The translations under genes were made by a program, and so were the position numbers. Shown here piece by piece: positions 21,780 to 37,196 of a stretch of DNA of 64,000 nt; the stretch's first letter is position 1, and every line of letters starts with the position of its first letter. The notes under the pieces were generated by a model. That model was not told the origin of the DNA. It ran no database searches and worked only from the letters and a program-made list of their open reading frames with translations. The stretch is from Maylandia zebra (lineage: Eukaryota > Chordata > Actinopteri > Cichliformes > Cichlidae), in contig NC_135174.1 in assembly GCF_041146795.1 (NCBI RefSeq), forward strand, positions 2,605,878 through 2,669,877, given 5' to 3'.

Positions 21780-23760
21780 GGAGCATCTTCCTTGGAGGGC
21801 TCAACCCGGGGTAGCGGTCATGGCCTATTAAGGGCTCTGTTGGCTCTTAGGTGACGGTTTCCTCGTGGCTGCGTGCAGTGGGGCTAGGGGAGGGTCTGTG
21901 CTGACGGACGTGGGTTACTGACCTGGCAGCCTGGCTGCCCCTGGGTGGGTCCGGGACGGGCGTGGGGTTCTGGAGGTGCTCCGTCTCTGGGCTGGGGCCC
22001 TGGCTGGGCCTTGGGGGCTTGGGTCCTGGTTGGTGTGTTGCCGGGGTTGTGGGCGGGTGGGTGTATGGGGGCCCAGCCCTGAGGAAGATCTCAGCCTGGG
22101 CGTCTATTGTCTTGTGTAGTCTGGAAGATGAGTGGATGATGGGGTGGGTGTAGTTTTCTCTGTGGTGGGGTCGGGTGGGCTGTCCCGGGCTCTGTGGGGC
22201 CAGGCGGCACTGCCGAACTGGGCCCCGGTCTGGATGGGCCTGGGCCCCCTTTCCCTGGTGGGTTGCAGAGTAAGGGGGTGCCTACTGGGGTCAGTGGGGG
22301 TGCTGACCCTTCCTGGTCACTTGCCCCTCCCTTCCTCCCTCCCCATCTCCAGCTGCCTCCCTCTTCCCGCCCCACCATAACCACCCACACATGCAGGGCC
22401 TTGGGGTAGAGGTGTGTCACCAGGGTGCAGGGGAGGCTACCCCCCCCTGTCCCCTTATGGCTGCCTCTGCCTCAATTTTATCCCACAACTTAGACATTCA
22501 CATTACTCACACTCTCATTACACATACATATAGGATCTTGGGAGTGGGCACGCTACACGGAATCCAAAAGGCCATCAGGGTGTACACCCCACCCCTGGCG
22601 TCGTTGCCCACCTCTCAATTTTAAATACACGTAGACATTGAGGGCTAGCAGGAGGGGCTATGCGCTTACCTGCTGCTCTCTGGCAGGTAGCTCCATGCCC
22701 TCCTGGGTTTAAATGCACCTTAGAACACACATGCATCAACACTACATATGAGCGGGTGGAGGGAGGTTTGGAGTCTTCTCACACTCTCGTTCTCTGCGGC
22801 CTGTTGGAGTGGGGGGTCTGGGAGGAGGAGTTGGCCGTCAGATTGGGGTCTGGAGTGTGGGGCCTCCCTGCTGCTGCGGAGTCGGGGCGGTCTGCTTCTC
22901 CCCACTGCAGGGAAAAGGGTAACACTACCTGGGTCTGGGTGCAGTTCCCCCCTCCAGGGGCAAGGGTACCTAGACCCGGGGCTTAGAGTACGCTTGGGGA
23001 GTGTGATCGTGTGTACAGCGTCTCTTTATGTCTGTCTCCACGTTGGGTGAGTGTGGAGTAAGTGCATATGAGAGCATGAGGGTGGGAATGGATGTTTGCA
23101 TATGTGTGTGCCTGTATTTCTGTGTCTATATGTCAGGTTGGGTATCAGACGCCACCTCTCTGGGGACACCTCAGGCCCTCCAAGGTTTGGAGGCCTATCT
23201 CCCCCCACCACCACTTCCCCTGCCAGTGGCAGACGCCCTCAGACATCAGTGCGTTTGTGGTTCTTTGTGTCCGGGGATGGGCGTCCAGGTACTCACCGGC
23301 TCACTCCTTGGTGGCTGCTTGTTGGGGGCTGGAGCCTGGGGCTCGCTCGGGCCACTTCGGGGGTGGGGTGCCCTCGGCCTCTCGGCCTGGGGCTCGGTCA
23401 CTCAGGCACGGCTGGCTGCCGGCGGAGCTCACGGGCGCGTCACTGCAACTCCCCCTGGCTTCTGCTCCGCGGCTGCTGAGTGAGCCCTCATCTGGGACTC
23501 TCCTCAGCTCTTTCTGGGACAGTGGCGCGGCTGCCCCTTTGTTGGTCTTCCTTGGTCTCTTGTGTTCTGGGGGCCTCTGGATGTCTGGAGTTTTGATCTC
23601 CTCCATACCTGCTTCATGCCCTGGAGGACGGGGCTGTGGCCCCCCCCCCCCACACCCTCTATCAGATCATTACATGAAGGAACCTTTTAAATACAAGCGC
23701 GTCCATGCTCACAGGTGTACACACGGGTGATCACACCCACAAACTACAACATTTTTGGCT
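21780..23760 (+). repeat. GC-rich interspersed repeat of unknown class, copy 1
   Basis: A G+C-rich block with no recognised protein. Segments 22320-22420, 22630-22990 and 23020-23480 match the reverse complement of 47925-48990, for example GTTTAAATGCAC, CTCCCTGCTGCTGC and TGTCAGGTTGGGT..TTCACCTCTCTGG. It is therefore a dispersed element rather than a host gene. ORFs crossing it in several frames are not supported by any domain. A run of 13 C occurs at about 23641. Confidence 0.6.
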
Positions 23761-25273
23761 CCTACCTCAAAGCACACTGTGTTCTGTTGATCTTATGTGC
23801 TGCACAATAATGTTTAATATTTAGTATTTACTGTTATATTCCTATAGATCATCATGATGTTGTTTATTATGTTGCTCTTTTTTTTCTTCTGCTTGTTTTC
23901 CCTTTTTTCTTTCTCAACAGGTGATTGATAGATGTATTTTTTGTTTGCTTATTTTGTTGGTTTTTGTTTTTTGCCCTTTATCCCCGTCCCTCTTCCCCGC
24001 TGTTTTTCTTTCCCTCTTTCTTTTTCCCCAGCCAAATCTGTCCCGTATTTAGCAGGTTATAATAAAATAAAATAAAATAAACAATAAAAGGTGAATCAAA
24101 TAGACCATTACGGCAAGGCTGGGATGGTCCATTTGGTAAAGTAAATTCGTTGGGCATCTTTCTTCGCCTTTAGACAATAATTCTGATGGCAAAAGAGCCA
24201 AACGGGACAGGCAAAAATAAATAAATAAATAGATAAAGTTCCTAACAAGCTCACACTCTGATGGCCACAATTCTCAGTTTGTTTCTAAATCTTGTAATGG
24301 GTGAAATCAGTCTTCTCCTTCGCAGTTTATTACAGGCAGAGTCAAAACATATACCAAGGCTACAAACACATTTGGAAAAGATGGTTGCAGGTTATGTTTC
24401 AACAAAATTTGTAGCATTGGACAATTTGGGTCATTTCATCAGCTAACTTCTGATCTAAATCAGATGGGTATGAAGCACACAGTCCATCAGCAAGTTCATA
24501 TCTTGAGCCTCTATTTCTAGTAGAATCTTAAACTTTTCATCGGCGCTGCGGTATGTAGTCAACCTGCTTTCACTTTGTGCTTTGTAGATTATCTGCAAAC
24601 ACTTTTTGCGTCTTTCTCTGCTAAGGTTCATCTTTGTTTGAAAGGCACACACTGGGCCTTTCAAACAAATATCTTTGAAAGTGGTGACGAACAGCAGATA
24701 ATTGATCCGTGTCCCTTTTAGAAACACACATACAATTAAACACAGACTGCTGTGAACCTCTAAACATGTCAGTGTAACAACAGAACGTACTCATATGCTT
24801 CTGTGTTCAGCTCTGGGAGTAGAGGCAAGCCAAACACTGTTCAGTAAAAGTATTTGGACTTTTTTTGTAATAAAAACTCCTCAAAGTCCACTGATTCAAA
24901 CATAACTGAACACTAATTTCTACGTGAACTGCATGTGGGTTTAATCTGAGCCTATGCAATAAATAAATAATAATAAATTCACCGATGGCTCAGACCTGAC
25001 TGAGTTCCTACATTACCTTCATGTTCAAATGCATCTACTCACCATTATTATTAAGTATCCACCAGGTGTCAGCATTAACCTAAACAGAAATGATTGAAGC
25101 CCTCGTCCTGAGTCCATCCCCAACACTGAAGATGATTTATAATTGTAACTTTATTTGCTGCTTACAGAACACAAATACACATTTAAATGAATACATGAAT
25201 AAACATAATTTATTCAACAATTAAATAGGTTGATTTTGTGGTGTGTAGTGTCTGTAATTATAATACTCTAGGC
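23761..25273. other. AT-rich non-coding stretch
   Basis: A (TAAAA)n-like run at 24058-24090 is seen. A 90-codon minus-strand ORF at 24455-24727 has no recognised motif. Nothing else is supported. Confidence 0.4.
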
Positions 25274-25747
25274 CAGGGGTCAGCAACCTTTAACACCCAA
25301 AGAGCCATTTGGACCCAGTTTGAACGGAAAAGAAAACACTGGGAGCCACAAATACTTTTTGACATGTAAAATGAAGATAACACTGTATATATAGTTTTTT
25401 ACCTTTATCCTTTGTATAAGCAACTATAGTGTGTTGCTTATAAAATCCATGAAGTGCTACAGAGAAAATTATGTTTTATTGAAGTAATGAACACATTTTG
25501 AACTTCTTGAAAAAATTATAACAAAAAGGAAACAGTCCGAGTTGAAGGTCTCCTTCAAATGAAGGAAAAAGCTGAACTTAATTATCCATGTAGCAAACAA
25601 AAAATGCGGTGAGCCGTCATCCTTATATTGCCTTTGGACTTGTAGAGCATGTAGCGGAGCCTTGACCTGAATTTTAAAAATAAATTGGAAAACAGCAAAT
25701 ATGTCACTAAACAATGAAAAATACATATTTGCAAAATATCTGCATCA

Positions 25748-26530
25748 TTATTTATTTGACCTGGTTAATGGGACTTCTGCTCCTGAACCTGCGTCTGAAA
25801 ATCGGGGCGTTGCAAAGTCACTTTCATTTACGCAGGACTGTAAGCTGTCGTCTGTGAGGCGTGAGCTGTGTTTGTTTGTAACATAGTTCATGGTGGAGAA
25901 TAGCTGCTCACATACGTGTGTGGATTTGAAGATCGACAGGACTCCAAATGCATATTTCTTCATGTTTATGTGTCGGGGATGGCATTCCATATTTCCAACA
26001 CGAGTTTGTCCAGTCTTGGAAGGTTCTCCGTATCACTCCATTTGTGATTCTGAACAAGAGTGGCCTTCTGATGGGCAACATCTTCAAGATCCTCTGTCAA
26101 GCGTTTGAATTCGGACACCCTCATATCTTTATCAGCTATGTCAGCCAGCTCCAGCTCCAGATCAGGTTGACTTACACCTGAAAATCCAGTCACATTTAAC
26201 AGGGATGGATCGATGTTCAGGGGAGTGACGGGGAAGGATAATGTGGGTTTTTCCTCTCTGAATTCGTGGAATTATTTCCCAAATAATTGTGGTAATTGCA
26301 GACTGCAAATGCTCTGAATTGATTACCTTGTAAGCTTGTTTGAACTCCCTTAAAGAGGGGAAGTGAAACAGTGTGCCTCTCTGTGAATCTCTGGTTAAAA
26401 CTGTCAGTTTGCACTCAAACGCTAACACCTCCTCCAGCATGTGTAACACTGTGCCTCCTCTCCCCTGAAGAGTTGTATTCAGCTTCTTCAGGTTCGCTGT
26501 AATGTCCACAAAGTGCAGCTCTTTCGCCAC
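25748..26530 (-). pseudogene. hAT transposase, middle and C-terminal parts
   Basis: Minus-strand pieces read HFVDITANLKKLNTTLQGRG (26510-26450), then LREFKQAYKVINSEHLQSA, ELADIADKDMRVSEFKRLTE, and VLSIFKSTHVCEQLFSTMNY with KHSSRLTDDSLQSC. The last is the hAT C-terminal dimerisation domain of the ZBED5/GTF2IRD2-like class. Several frame breaks and stops make it non-functional. Confidence 0.85.
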
Positions 26531-26814
26531 TCTGGCTGTTCCAGCTCAGAAAAGTCGAGCCACAAAGCCCCTGTGCCCTCCAGTCATACTAGGTGCCCCA
26601 TCAGTAGCCACTGACACTAGGTGGCTTGTTTTTATTTCTTTGACTCTTAAACAATCATCACAGTCTCACAGATGTCCTCCCCCCGTGTCTGGCATTTTAG
26701 TGCTATCAGCGAAGAGATGTTCTGAAATCTTAATAAATGATTTCTTCATATATTCTCTGTCTGTGAACGACTTCCCACGCCTGACTATTTCCTGAGCGGC
26801 CACAAAACTTGCAG

Positions 26815-27328
26815 CTTCCAGTTTGGATTCAGGAGACAGACACTATCTCTACTTTCAAGATTAGGCTTCAAACTTTGCTTTTTGCTAAAGCATATAGTTA
26901 GGGCTGGACCAGGTGACCCTGAATCCTCCCTTAGTTATGCTGCAATAGATGTAGGCTGCCGGGGGATTCCCATGATGCACTGAGTTTTTCCTTTCCAGTC
27001 ACCTTTCTCACTCACTATGTGTTAACAGACCTCTCTGCATTGAATCATATCTGTTATTAACCTCTGTCTCTCTTCCACAGCATGTCTTTATCCTGTCTTC
27101 CTTCTCTCACCCCAACCGGTCGCAGCAGATGGCCCCGCCCCTCCCTGAGCCTGGTTCTGCCGGAGGTTTCTTCCTGTTAAAAGGGAGTTTTTCCTTCCCA
27201 CTGTCGCCAAAGTGCTTGCTCATAGGGGTCATATGATTGTTGGTTTTTCTCTGTATCTATGAAGCGCCTTGAGGCGACTTATGTTGTGATTTGGCGCTAT
27301 ATAAATAAAATTGAATTGAATTGAATTT
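26815..27328 (+). mobile_element. 3' terminal fragment of a LINE inserted in the hAT element
   Basis: It ends with TTGGCGCTATATAAATAAAA followed by (TTGAA)n, a typical 3' end of a fish LINE with a short tandem tail. Its first ~55 bp match the reverse complement of 34770-34850. The hAT reading resumes directly after the tail. Confidence 0.75.
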
Positions 27329-27521
27329 TGACATTTGACCTTTTATTGTTAGCCAGTCTCTCTCCACAAATTAGGCATACTGGTAGGCCACTCTTGTCAG
27401 ACGTAAATGCAAATGAATCTGCCCAGGCATCATTAAATGTTCTATTTTCTTCAGATATTTTTCTTTTCTTACATTTCTCCATACTTGGCCTACCCGGGGT
27501 TGAAAGTCTTGATAAATGCAC
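27329..27521 (-). pseudogene. hAT transposase N-terminal BED-like zinc finger
   Basis: The minus strand gives EENRTFNDAWADSFAF and LPVCLICGERLANNKRSNVK, a Cys-x2-Cys zinc-finger start as in ZBED5-like hAT proteins. The His pair is lost where the inserted LINE tail begins. Confidence 0.75.
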
Positions 27522-27799
27522 GGCGTTTTGGCAGGTACACCGGCTTCCACGTTATGTGACGCATATTTTGATATATAACTTCAATATAACTTTATTTTAA
27601 TATTTCAAGATCACAATAATCTTCCAGTTTAGAACTACAATTTAAAAAAGTAAAATACACTTCAATTAAATACTTATCATTTATTGTCCCAAGCTACACG
27701 GAGCTGCAGTATAAGGATGAAAGAGCCACATGCGACCACTGGTCTATACAGACAATAATCCCCTCACATAAGTGATGAGTACTGCAAAGGCGAATGCAG

Positions 27800-28760
27800 T
27801 AGGTCACCGCTGGGTAGGTGAGCTGGCAGATTTCAGGTTTGATGTCAAATGTCATGCTGGGGAAGGTGAACCGAGACTCATTCTCTCGGTTTCCACTTGA
27901 CATTGACACCTACTTCACAAAGTGTACTGAAGAGCTGACGAGAGAGGCCATTCAGGCTACATGGGAGGGTTGTGAGTCTGCAAAGAGACAAGATGCTGCA
28001 TATGTCGCTGCCTTGTGAACATGTCACCATTGCAGCCTGTCACAGTGACCTGGTAAAATCCCAAAGGAAGGATCCCTCTATCAGTACTTATCAAACTGAA
28101 AGAAACAAAATCAGTAATAACGAATGATGGCAGAAGGAGAGCCAGTGGCCCTGTGAGAAAGCTTATGCACGAGTGGGGAAAGCTTCATATGGAAAATCCG
28201 CTGCAACATCGTACAGCGGCTCAGCGAAGGCAGCTTGTGCTGCCAGCACAATATCGTTTCCTAGTGCTTAAGGAGAAGCCACTCTTAAGAGCATCTGCAG
28301 GCAAAGAGCAGCTGGAAAGAGCATCTGCCTCAGATAGTACATGCATACAACTGCACCAGGCATGAGGCAACAGGCTTTTCATCCCACTACCTCATGTTTG
28401 GTCGACACCCCCATCTCCTAGTAGACTTAATTTTTGGCCTGTTAGCCAGAGATGGGACTGAAACACCTCAGAGCTATGCAAAAAAGTGGGCTTTGTGGAT
28501 GGAAGAGGCTTATCGTACTGCAGCTGAGAACAGCCAGCACTCTAGTGCAAGGGGTAAGAAGAACTATGATCATCACACACAGAACACAGTCACTCTCCAA
28601 CCTGGTGAGACAGTGTCCTAGTCTGTAACATGAGTGAGAGGGGAGGACCTGGAAAATTGAGACCTTACTGGGAGCAAACTGTGTATGTCGTCAAACAACA
28701 AGTGAGTGACAGTCCCATTTACAAAATGTGTTCAGAGACGTAATGTGTTTACTTCATAGA
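27800..28760 (+). pseudogene. Ty3/gypsy pol relic (RNase H/integrase linker and C-terminal integrase)
   Basis: Recognisable pieces in order are DIDTYFTKCTEELT (27900-27950) and RRQLVLPAQYRFLVL (28225-28270). After an internal deletion come HYLMFGRHPHLLVDLIFGL, TPQSYAKKWALWMEEAYR and TLQPGETV (28380-28620). This order matches fish gypsy pol upstream and downstream of the integrase core, and the core itself is gone. Stops are frequent. No LTR was identified. Confidence 0.75.
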
Positions 28761-30779
28761 AATCTCCTACACCTCATGCAAGACCTACCTGTTGACCACT
28801 GGGGGACCACTTCCACGTAGAGGGAACCAAAAGAAAAGAAGTCATCGTGTTGGGAGACGTGACTGGATGGAGACGCCTGAAAGCAGTGACTGGGAAAACT
28901 CTGAAACAGCCAGAGTACAGTACTGTCTTAGAGTATCACCACAAGCTCAGCATCAAACAGTGAATCTGAGAGCAACATATCAGCCGCAGAGGAATCCAGA
29001 GAGAGCCCAGAAAACAAATACACATATTATATGTCAGAGCAACCCAGAGTCACCTCACCTGTAAGGGAAACTGAACAAGAACAGATTTCCTCTGTTCATT
29101 ATGTCTCCTGTTTTACAGGATTGTAATCTGTGGTCACGCCCACTACAGCAAGGCCTGTAACATGAACAAATAAATACCACCAACAAGTGTCCCTAGAGGA
29201 CTGGCGAGACTTTTAAGGCAAGTGATTACTTGCCAGGTTACCACATAGAATACCTAAGCTATTAACTAACATCAATAAGTTAGTCACTAATATTCCTTGG
29301 CAGTTGATTAGCATCCCCTGGGCTAGTTACTGTCTAGTAACTAGTAACTATTTAACACCAATTCATATTATTTGTTAGATTCACTTTTCTTCTTACTTTA
29401 GTCAAAAGTCTTTTGACCTAAATATGTTCAAAGTTGCATCATCTTGACATTTACACCAGTGTTGTACAACTCTGAGTGCATTCTGCAACTGATGGGAGGG
29501 AAAGGACTCCTTAGCACGACCATTAGAAAAGCCCACACAGCGCACAAGTAGTTTGGTGTTTAAGTGGCTCAGAGGATCAAGGACAGGAGCAGTGACAAAA
29601 GTTATCCTCTCATCGCGGTGAATGTTGTGCGCCTTATACAACAGGACAGCGTGAGAGAGCTGGACCATTTTTTGTGCCTAGGTATTTTGTGCAGGTGAAG
29701 CAATGAAAAACTCACATTTCTTAGTATGACAGGACAGGATGATCCCACTGAGGCACCTAAGAGAAGAAATCCAGACCCTTTAACGTTCAAGGAAATTGTG
29801 ACGCATTAGTACAAACAAATGATCATTAATAAATCAATATCAATGACATAAACACACAGGAGATGCAGGATGAGTTATCCAGATTCATTTAATAATTAAC
29901 CAACAAATTTAGATTGTCCAATTAATGTTGCTACTAATTCCCTGATTGATAAATTTCTTTACATTTGCCCATGTTTTGTTAAGTTGATTCAGAAATAATT
30001 AATTGATCAAATTAAACTCCAATTCCTGCGAGCTTTGGCAAAGCTGAGCATGTTCGGTCTGTTGTGTATACAGTTGTGGCTCTAAATACAGGCTGAAGTG
30101 GCAAAGTGCGCAAACGCAAACTTTGTACCACTGACAAAGCATTAGACCACAACTGTATTCATAACTCAGGTTGATAGTAGCAACAGTTTTTAACGCAGCA
30201 CAAGCTCTCTAAGAAGACGAACTCCTCAAAAACTTGAGAAGAAACCTCGGGAAAGGCAATTCAGAGAGAGATCCCCTTTCCACGGATTGCTGGGGGTGGG
30301 TGGGGTATTTTCCATGTTGGAAAATACAATGGGAGCAAGACTAAAGACTGAATGGAAGTTCCACTGTGATCTCATGGCCCACTTGCTCTTGTGCTTCCAG
30401 AGGGGCGGGCCTTGTAAAAAAGATAGAAATGAAGAACATGGACAGCAATGTGCCATAGCTTTTGAATGTGACCAAATACTTCTCTGTTAGAGCTTCTGCT
30501 CTGTAAACCTGTTTTGCTTGGCATCAATAAGTCATTTGAGCCAGGGATGATTCTGAACTTCCTCTAGGGTGAGGCAGTCTTCATGGTTCTGACAGTAACA
30601 ACCCAACAGGAAACACTTGCAATCTGTTCAGAGATACAAAAGAGCGGTTCGAGTTTATCACGTTGGTGTTTATATAAGTCTGCGTGTGCATTAGCGATAC
30701 AGATAAAGACAGATAACACAGAAAACAGAATTTTCAAGCCTTGTAATGCAACAGGTTAAAGAATAAACATTCAGCTTAC

Positions 30780-30935
30780 TCTCTGAAATGTCAGTGTGCA
30801 TCTCAGATGTGTTGTTGTCGTGAGGGATGAAGTGACGTAACATCCTATCCATCACCGCACCCAGCTGCAAAACTGTGATGCAATCTGCTGTGGTGGCATT
30901 AAAGTCCTGCCAGTTTACAGCGGCTGATTTGGTCC
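30780..30935 (-). other. Candidate unidentified exon
   Basis: A 156-nt open segment is bounded by ATGTTAG|GG acceptor and GAGA|GTAAGC donor sequences on the minus strand, with both ends in the same phase. It encodes ~51 residues including SAAVNWQDFNATTADCI and LGAVMDRMLRHFIPHDNN. The residue mix looks protein-like, but I recognise no family. It may be transposon-derived or chance. Confidence 0.3.
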
Positions 30936-30967
30936 CTAACATCCAGAGAGTAATTGTTCATGGTTGT

Positions 30968-31016
30968 CTATAGCCCTGTTCTTTAAGTTATCTAAAATGA
31001 AAGAACAGGGCTATAG
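30968..31016. repeat. Perfect 17-bp inverted repeat (hairpin)
   Basis: CTATAGCCCTGTTCTTT, a 15-nt loop, then its exact reverse complement. Confidence 0.9.
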
Positions 31017-32940
31017 AGTCGGCCTTAAAATGGAAACATTACATATATAAATACTAACTTACACCATGGAGCCCTGCTCTCAGAAACGGTCCTAGATTTA
31101 ACACTGTCTGTGAAACTGGATTTAATAAAAAATTGTTTAAATTGAAAGGTTTTAGAACATGTTTAGCACCATCCTGTGCCTGTTCAGAGCAGGATGTCAT
31201 TAGGTTGGATGCACTTACATTAGTTTATGCTAATTTCCTAGTTTATAACTAGTGACAGAACAGTTAATTTGCTGGAAAACAAGGTGACTAAAACTAAAAG
31301 TCAGTTTGAGGGGGTCCTGTTTGTATGGGCCCTTCAGTTTGATGAGCCAGAATATAAAGAAACTCAAAAAGAGATGAGAAACAAAGTAACTGACCTCTAT
31401 CAGTCTGTCTGTCATCTAGTATCATCTGTCAATCTGTCGTCTATCATAGAAGGTTACAAAGCCATGTCTAAGGCTTTTAGGATTCCACTGAATGATGGGT
31501 GAGAGCCATTATTCATAAATGAAAAAACACCTGTGAGGCTTCTCAGGATGACTCAAATACTTTTTTGTACCCAAAGCTAATACTGGGATGTCTGGTATGC
31601 ACTGCTGCAGTTCACTTTCTTGGCTGTGGGAAGTTGCTCCCATCAAGTTTGTCTCACTAAAACTTCATTTTTTGCTGTCTGTAAAGAGCACACACTTCCA
31701 TTTATGGACAGAGAGCTTTGAGTCAGTAGTTTTAGTCTCGGCAGTGTTACCCTCAGGCAGTAAGAAGATTACTTATTTTGTCCGCTTCTTTTTCAGGCAT
31801 CTATTACGTTTTTGGGAATAGCAACAGTGCAAGTAATATAAATAATTATATGTTACTAACCTGAGCCTTTACTGTGATTTAAGCTCAATTTAAGACTGTC
31901 TTTGGGGGTTACCTTATTTGGCTCCAGGAAGTCTATCCAAAATTGGTGAGCTGGATAAGGGCATTTGGAGTATCAGAATCAGCTGATATACCAGTTTCAT
32001 GATAGCGGTGCCTACCTACCTTACCTATGCAGCACAAGCTTCCATTGTTTAGCCAGTTTAAAAGAGACAACTTTGTGACATAGTAAAGTCTAACCAAAGA
32101 TGTGGCCATGAAACAGAAATGGAACAATTATGATGAATTTAAATGTTGGAAGTGTAAGCCATTACCTATACATAAGCACCTGTGTCATTAATGCAGGTCA
32201 GTGTGAGTCGGGGTGAAAGATAAGTGTATCGCAAAGCCAAACATTAGACCATCTTGTCAGTGATGAGAGACATGCCAAGTACAAACAGACTCAGCTTAGA
32301 TGAGAATGTTTTCTGCTGCTAAGCCATCTGAAAGAAATACTATATAAGGGCTCTATGGTATTTTCTGAGGGTAGAAGGAAGCCTTCTGTCACCCGGAAAT
32401 TTCAGGACACACAAACACACACTAATCCCCTATAGTCAGCCACCCATTGCATTCCATAGAGCTCTTTTGTCTCCTATTAGGGGCTAAGTGTTGCAGCTCG
32501 GCCTGTCTGTAGTTCAAGAAGGTGACAGCCGCTTAGTGGGATGGTGAGATGCACTAATGAATGGCACTGCCCTAGCAAGATTGGTCTCCTTCCTTACAAT
32601 AAGGCTTATAGTAGCAAAAAATGGTCAGATCCATGTGAAAGCAGAAGTCGGAATTTCCTGAACTTTTCAGTGTCCCCTCAAGTCAGATTTCCAGCTCTGA
32701 ACATTGCATCAACCAACAGCCTTAATCAGCCCAACTTAACCATCCAACATGGAACCACTGTATATAAACATTAGTAAAACTGTAAAACCTGTGATCTGTG
32801 CTGCTACAGCTGTTTATTTATGACTCGCTACATAAGCCATATGCACAGCACCGGGCAGGTTCTGTCTGCGAATGTGCTGCGGTGCTTTTAACACAAACAT
32901 TGCGCTGTGTTGTTACTGATGCATTAATAGCTCTGCCTTG

Positions 32941-33273
32941 CTAAGATAGAACAAAACATTTTTTTGTGGTTTCGCATTGTTTTGCAACGCCTTCATGAAG
33001 AAATCTGGATGGAAGCATATGCTCTCCTAAAAACTGAACACACCTTTCAGCATTGATTTGGTTTCCTCTGTAGTCTGGAGGATGCATCATCCAAAAAGAA
33101 TTTAAAATATTTATTTGTCCAACCACAGAACATGCTTTATACTTTCCCTCGGTCCCTGGTTTAATGAGCTTTGGTCCGCAGAAGGTAGACAGCAGCGTTT
33201 CTAGATCATATTCACATATGGCTTCTTTGTAACCTGCAGAGTTGAGGGCACTGTGAACTGCATTCACTAACAA
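32941..33273 (-). other. Unidentified 110-codon ORF, possibly an exon
   Basis: A minus-strand frame with normal amino-acid composition, including EYDLETLLSTFCGPKLI and FWMMHPPDYRGNQINAERCV. An acceptor-like TCATTGTTAG precedes its second codon region. It lies antisense within the probable ryr2 intron. No family is recognised. Confidence 0.3.
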
Positions 33274-33443
33274 TGATTTTTCAAAATGTTACTGGACCTC
33301 TACAGTGACTAGAATCATGCCTGTTTTACTGCAAAGAGACTTACAGATGTCATGTCTTCTGATGTTTCAGAAACATTAGTGTGTTCAAGCTGTTTGTGAC
33401 AGTCATGGTTCTGCCCATTAAAAACCCAATGCAAAAGATTTGA

Positions 33444-37073
<3,630 letters not shown>

Positions 37074-37196
37074 GTAAGCACCTTTCCAATCTCTCTGCCA
37101 GTAAATATACAAGACTGTCATCCTGTTACATGGTCAGTACAGTTTAGCTTCAAACTCTCTCTAAGTGTTTCTAACAGTTTATTAATGGCTGCTAAC

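Larger units (their letters stand above)
25274..27741 (-). mobile_element. Buster/Charlie-type hAT transposon, decayed
   Basis: The left end CAGGGGTCAGCAACCTTTAA and the right end (AGAGCCACATGCGACCACTG, complement CAGTGGTCGC...) are inverted relatives. The flanks CTCTAGGC and GTCTATAC are a mutated 8-bp duplication of nnnTAnnn type. Minus-strand transposase remnants lie inside. A LINE 3' fragment (26815-27328) is inserted in it. The copy at 43601-44653 is a much shorter derivative. Confidence 0.8.

Noticed and set aside
22091-23730. Several overlapping Gly/Pro/Leu-rich ORFs as host genes
   Set aside because: They lie in a GC-rich dispersed repeat, are open in many frames and lack domains or splice support.
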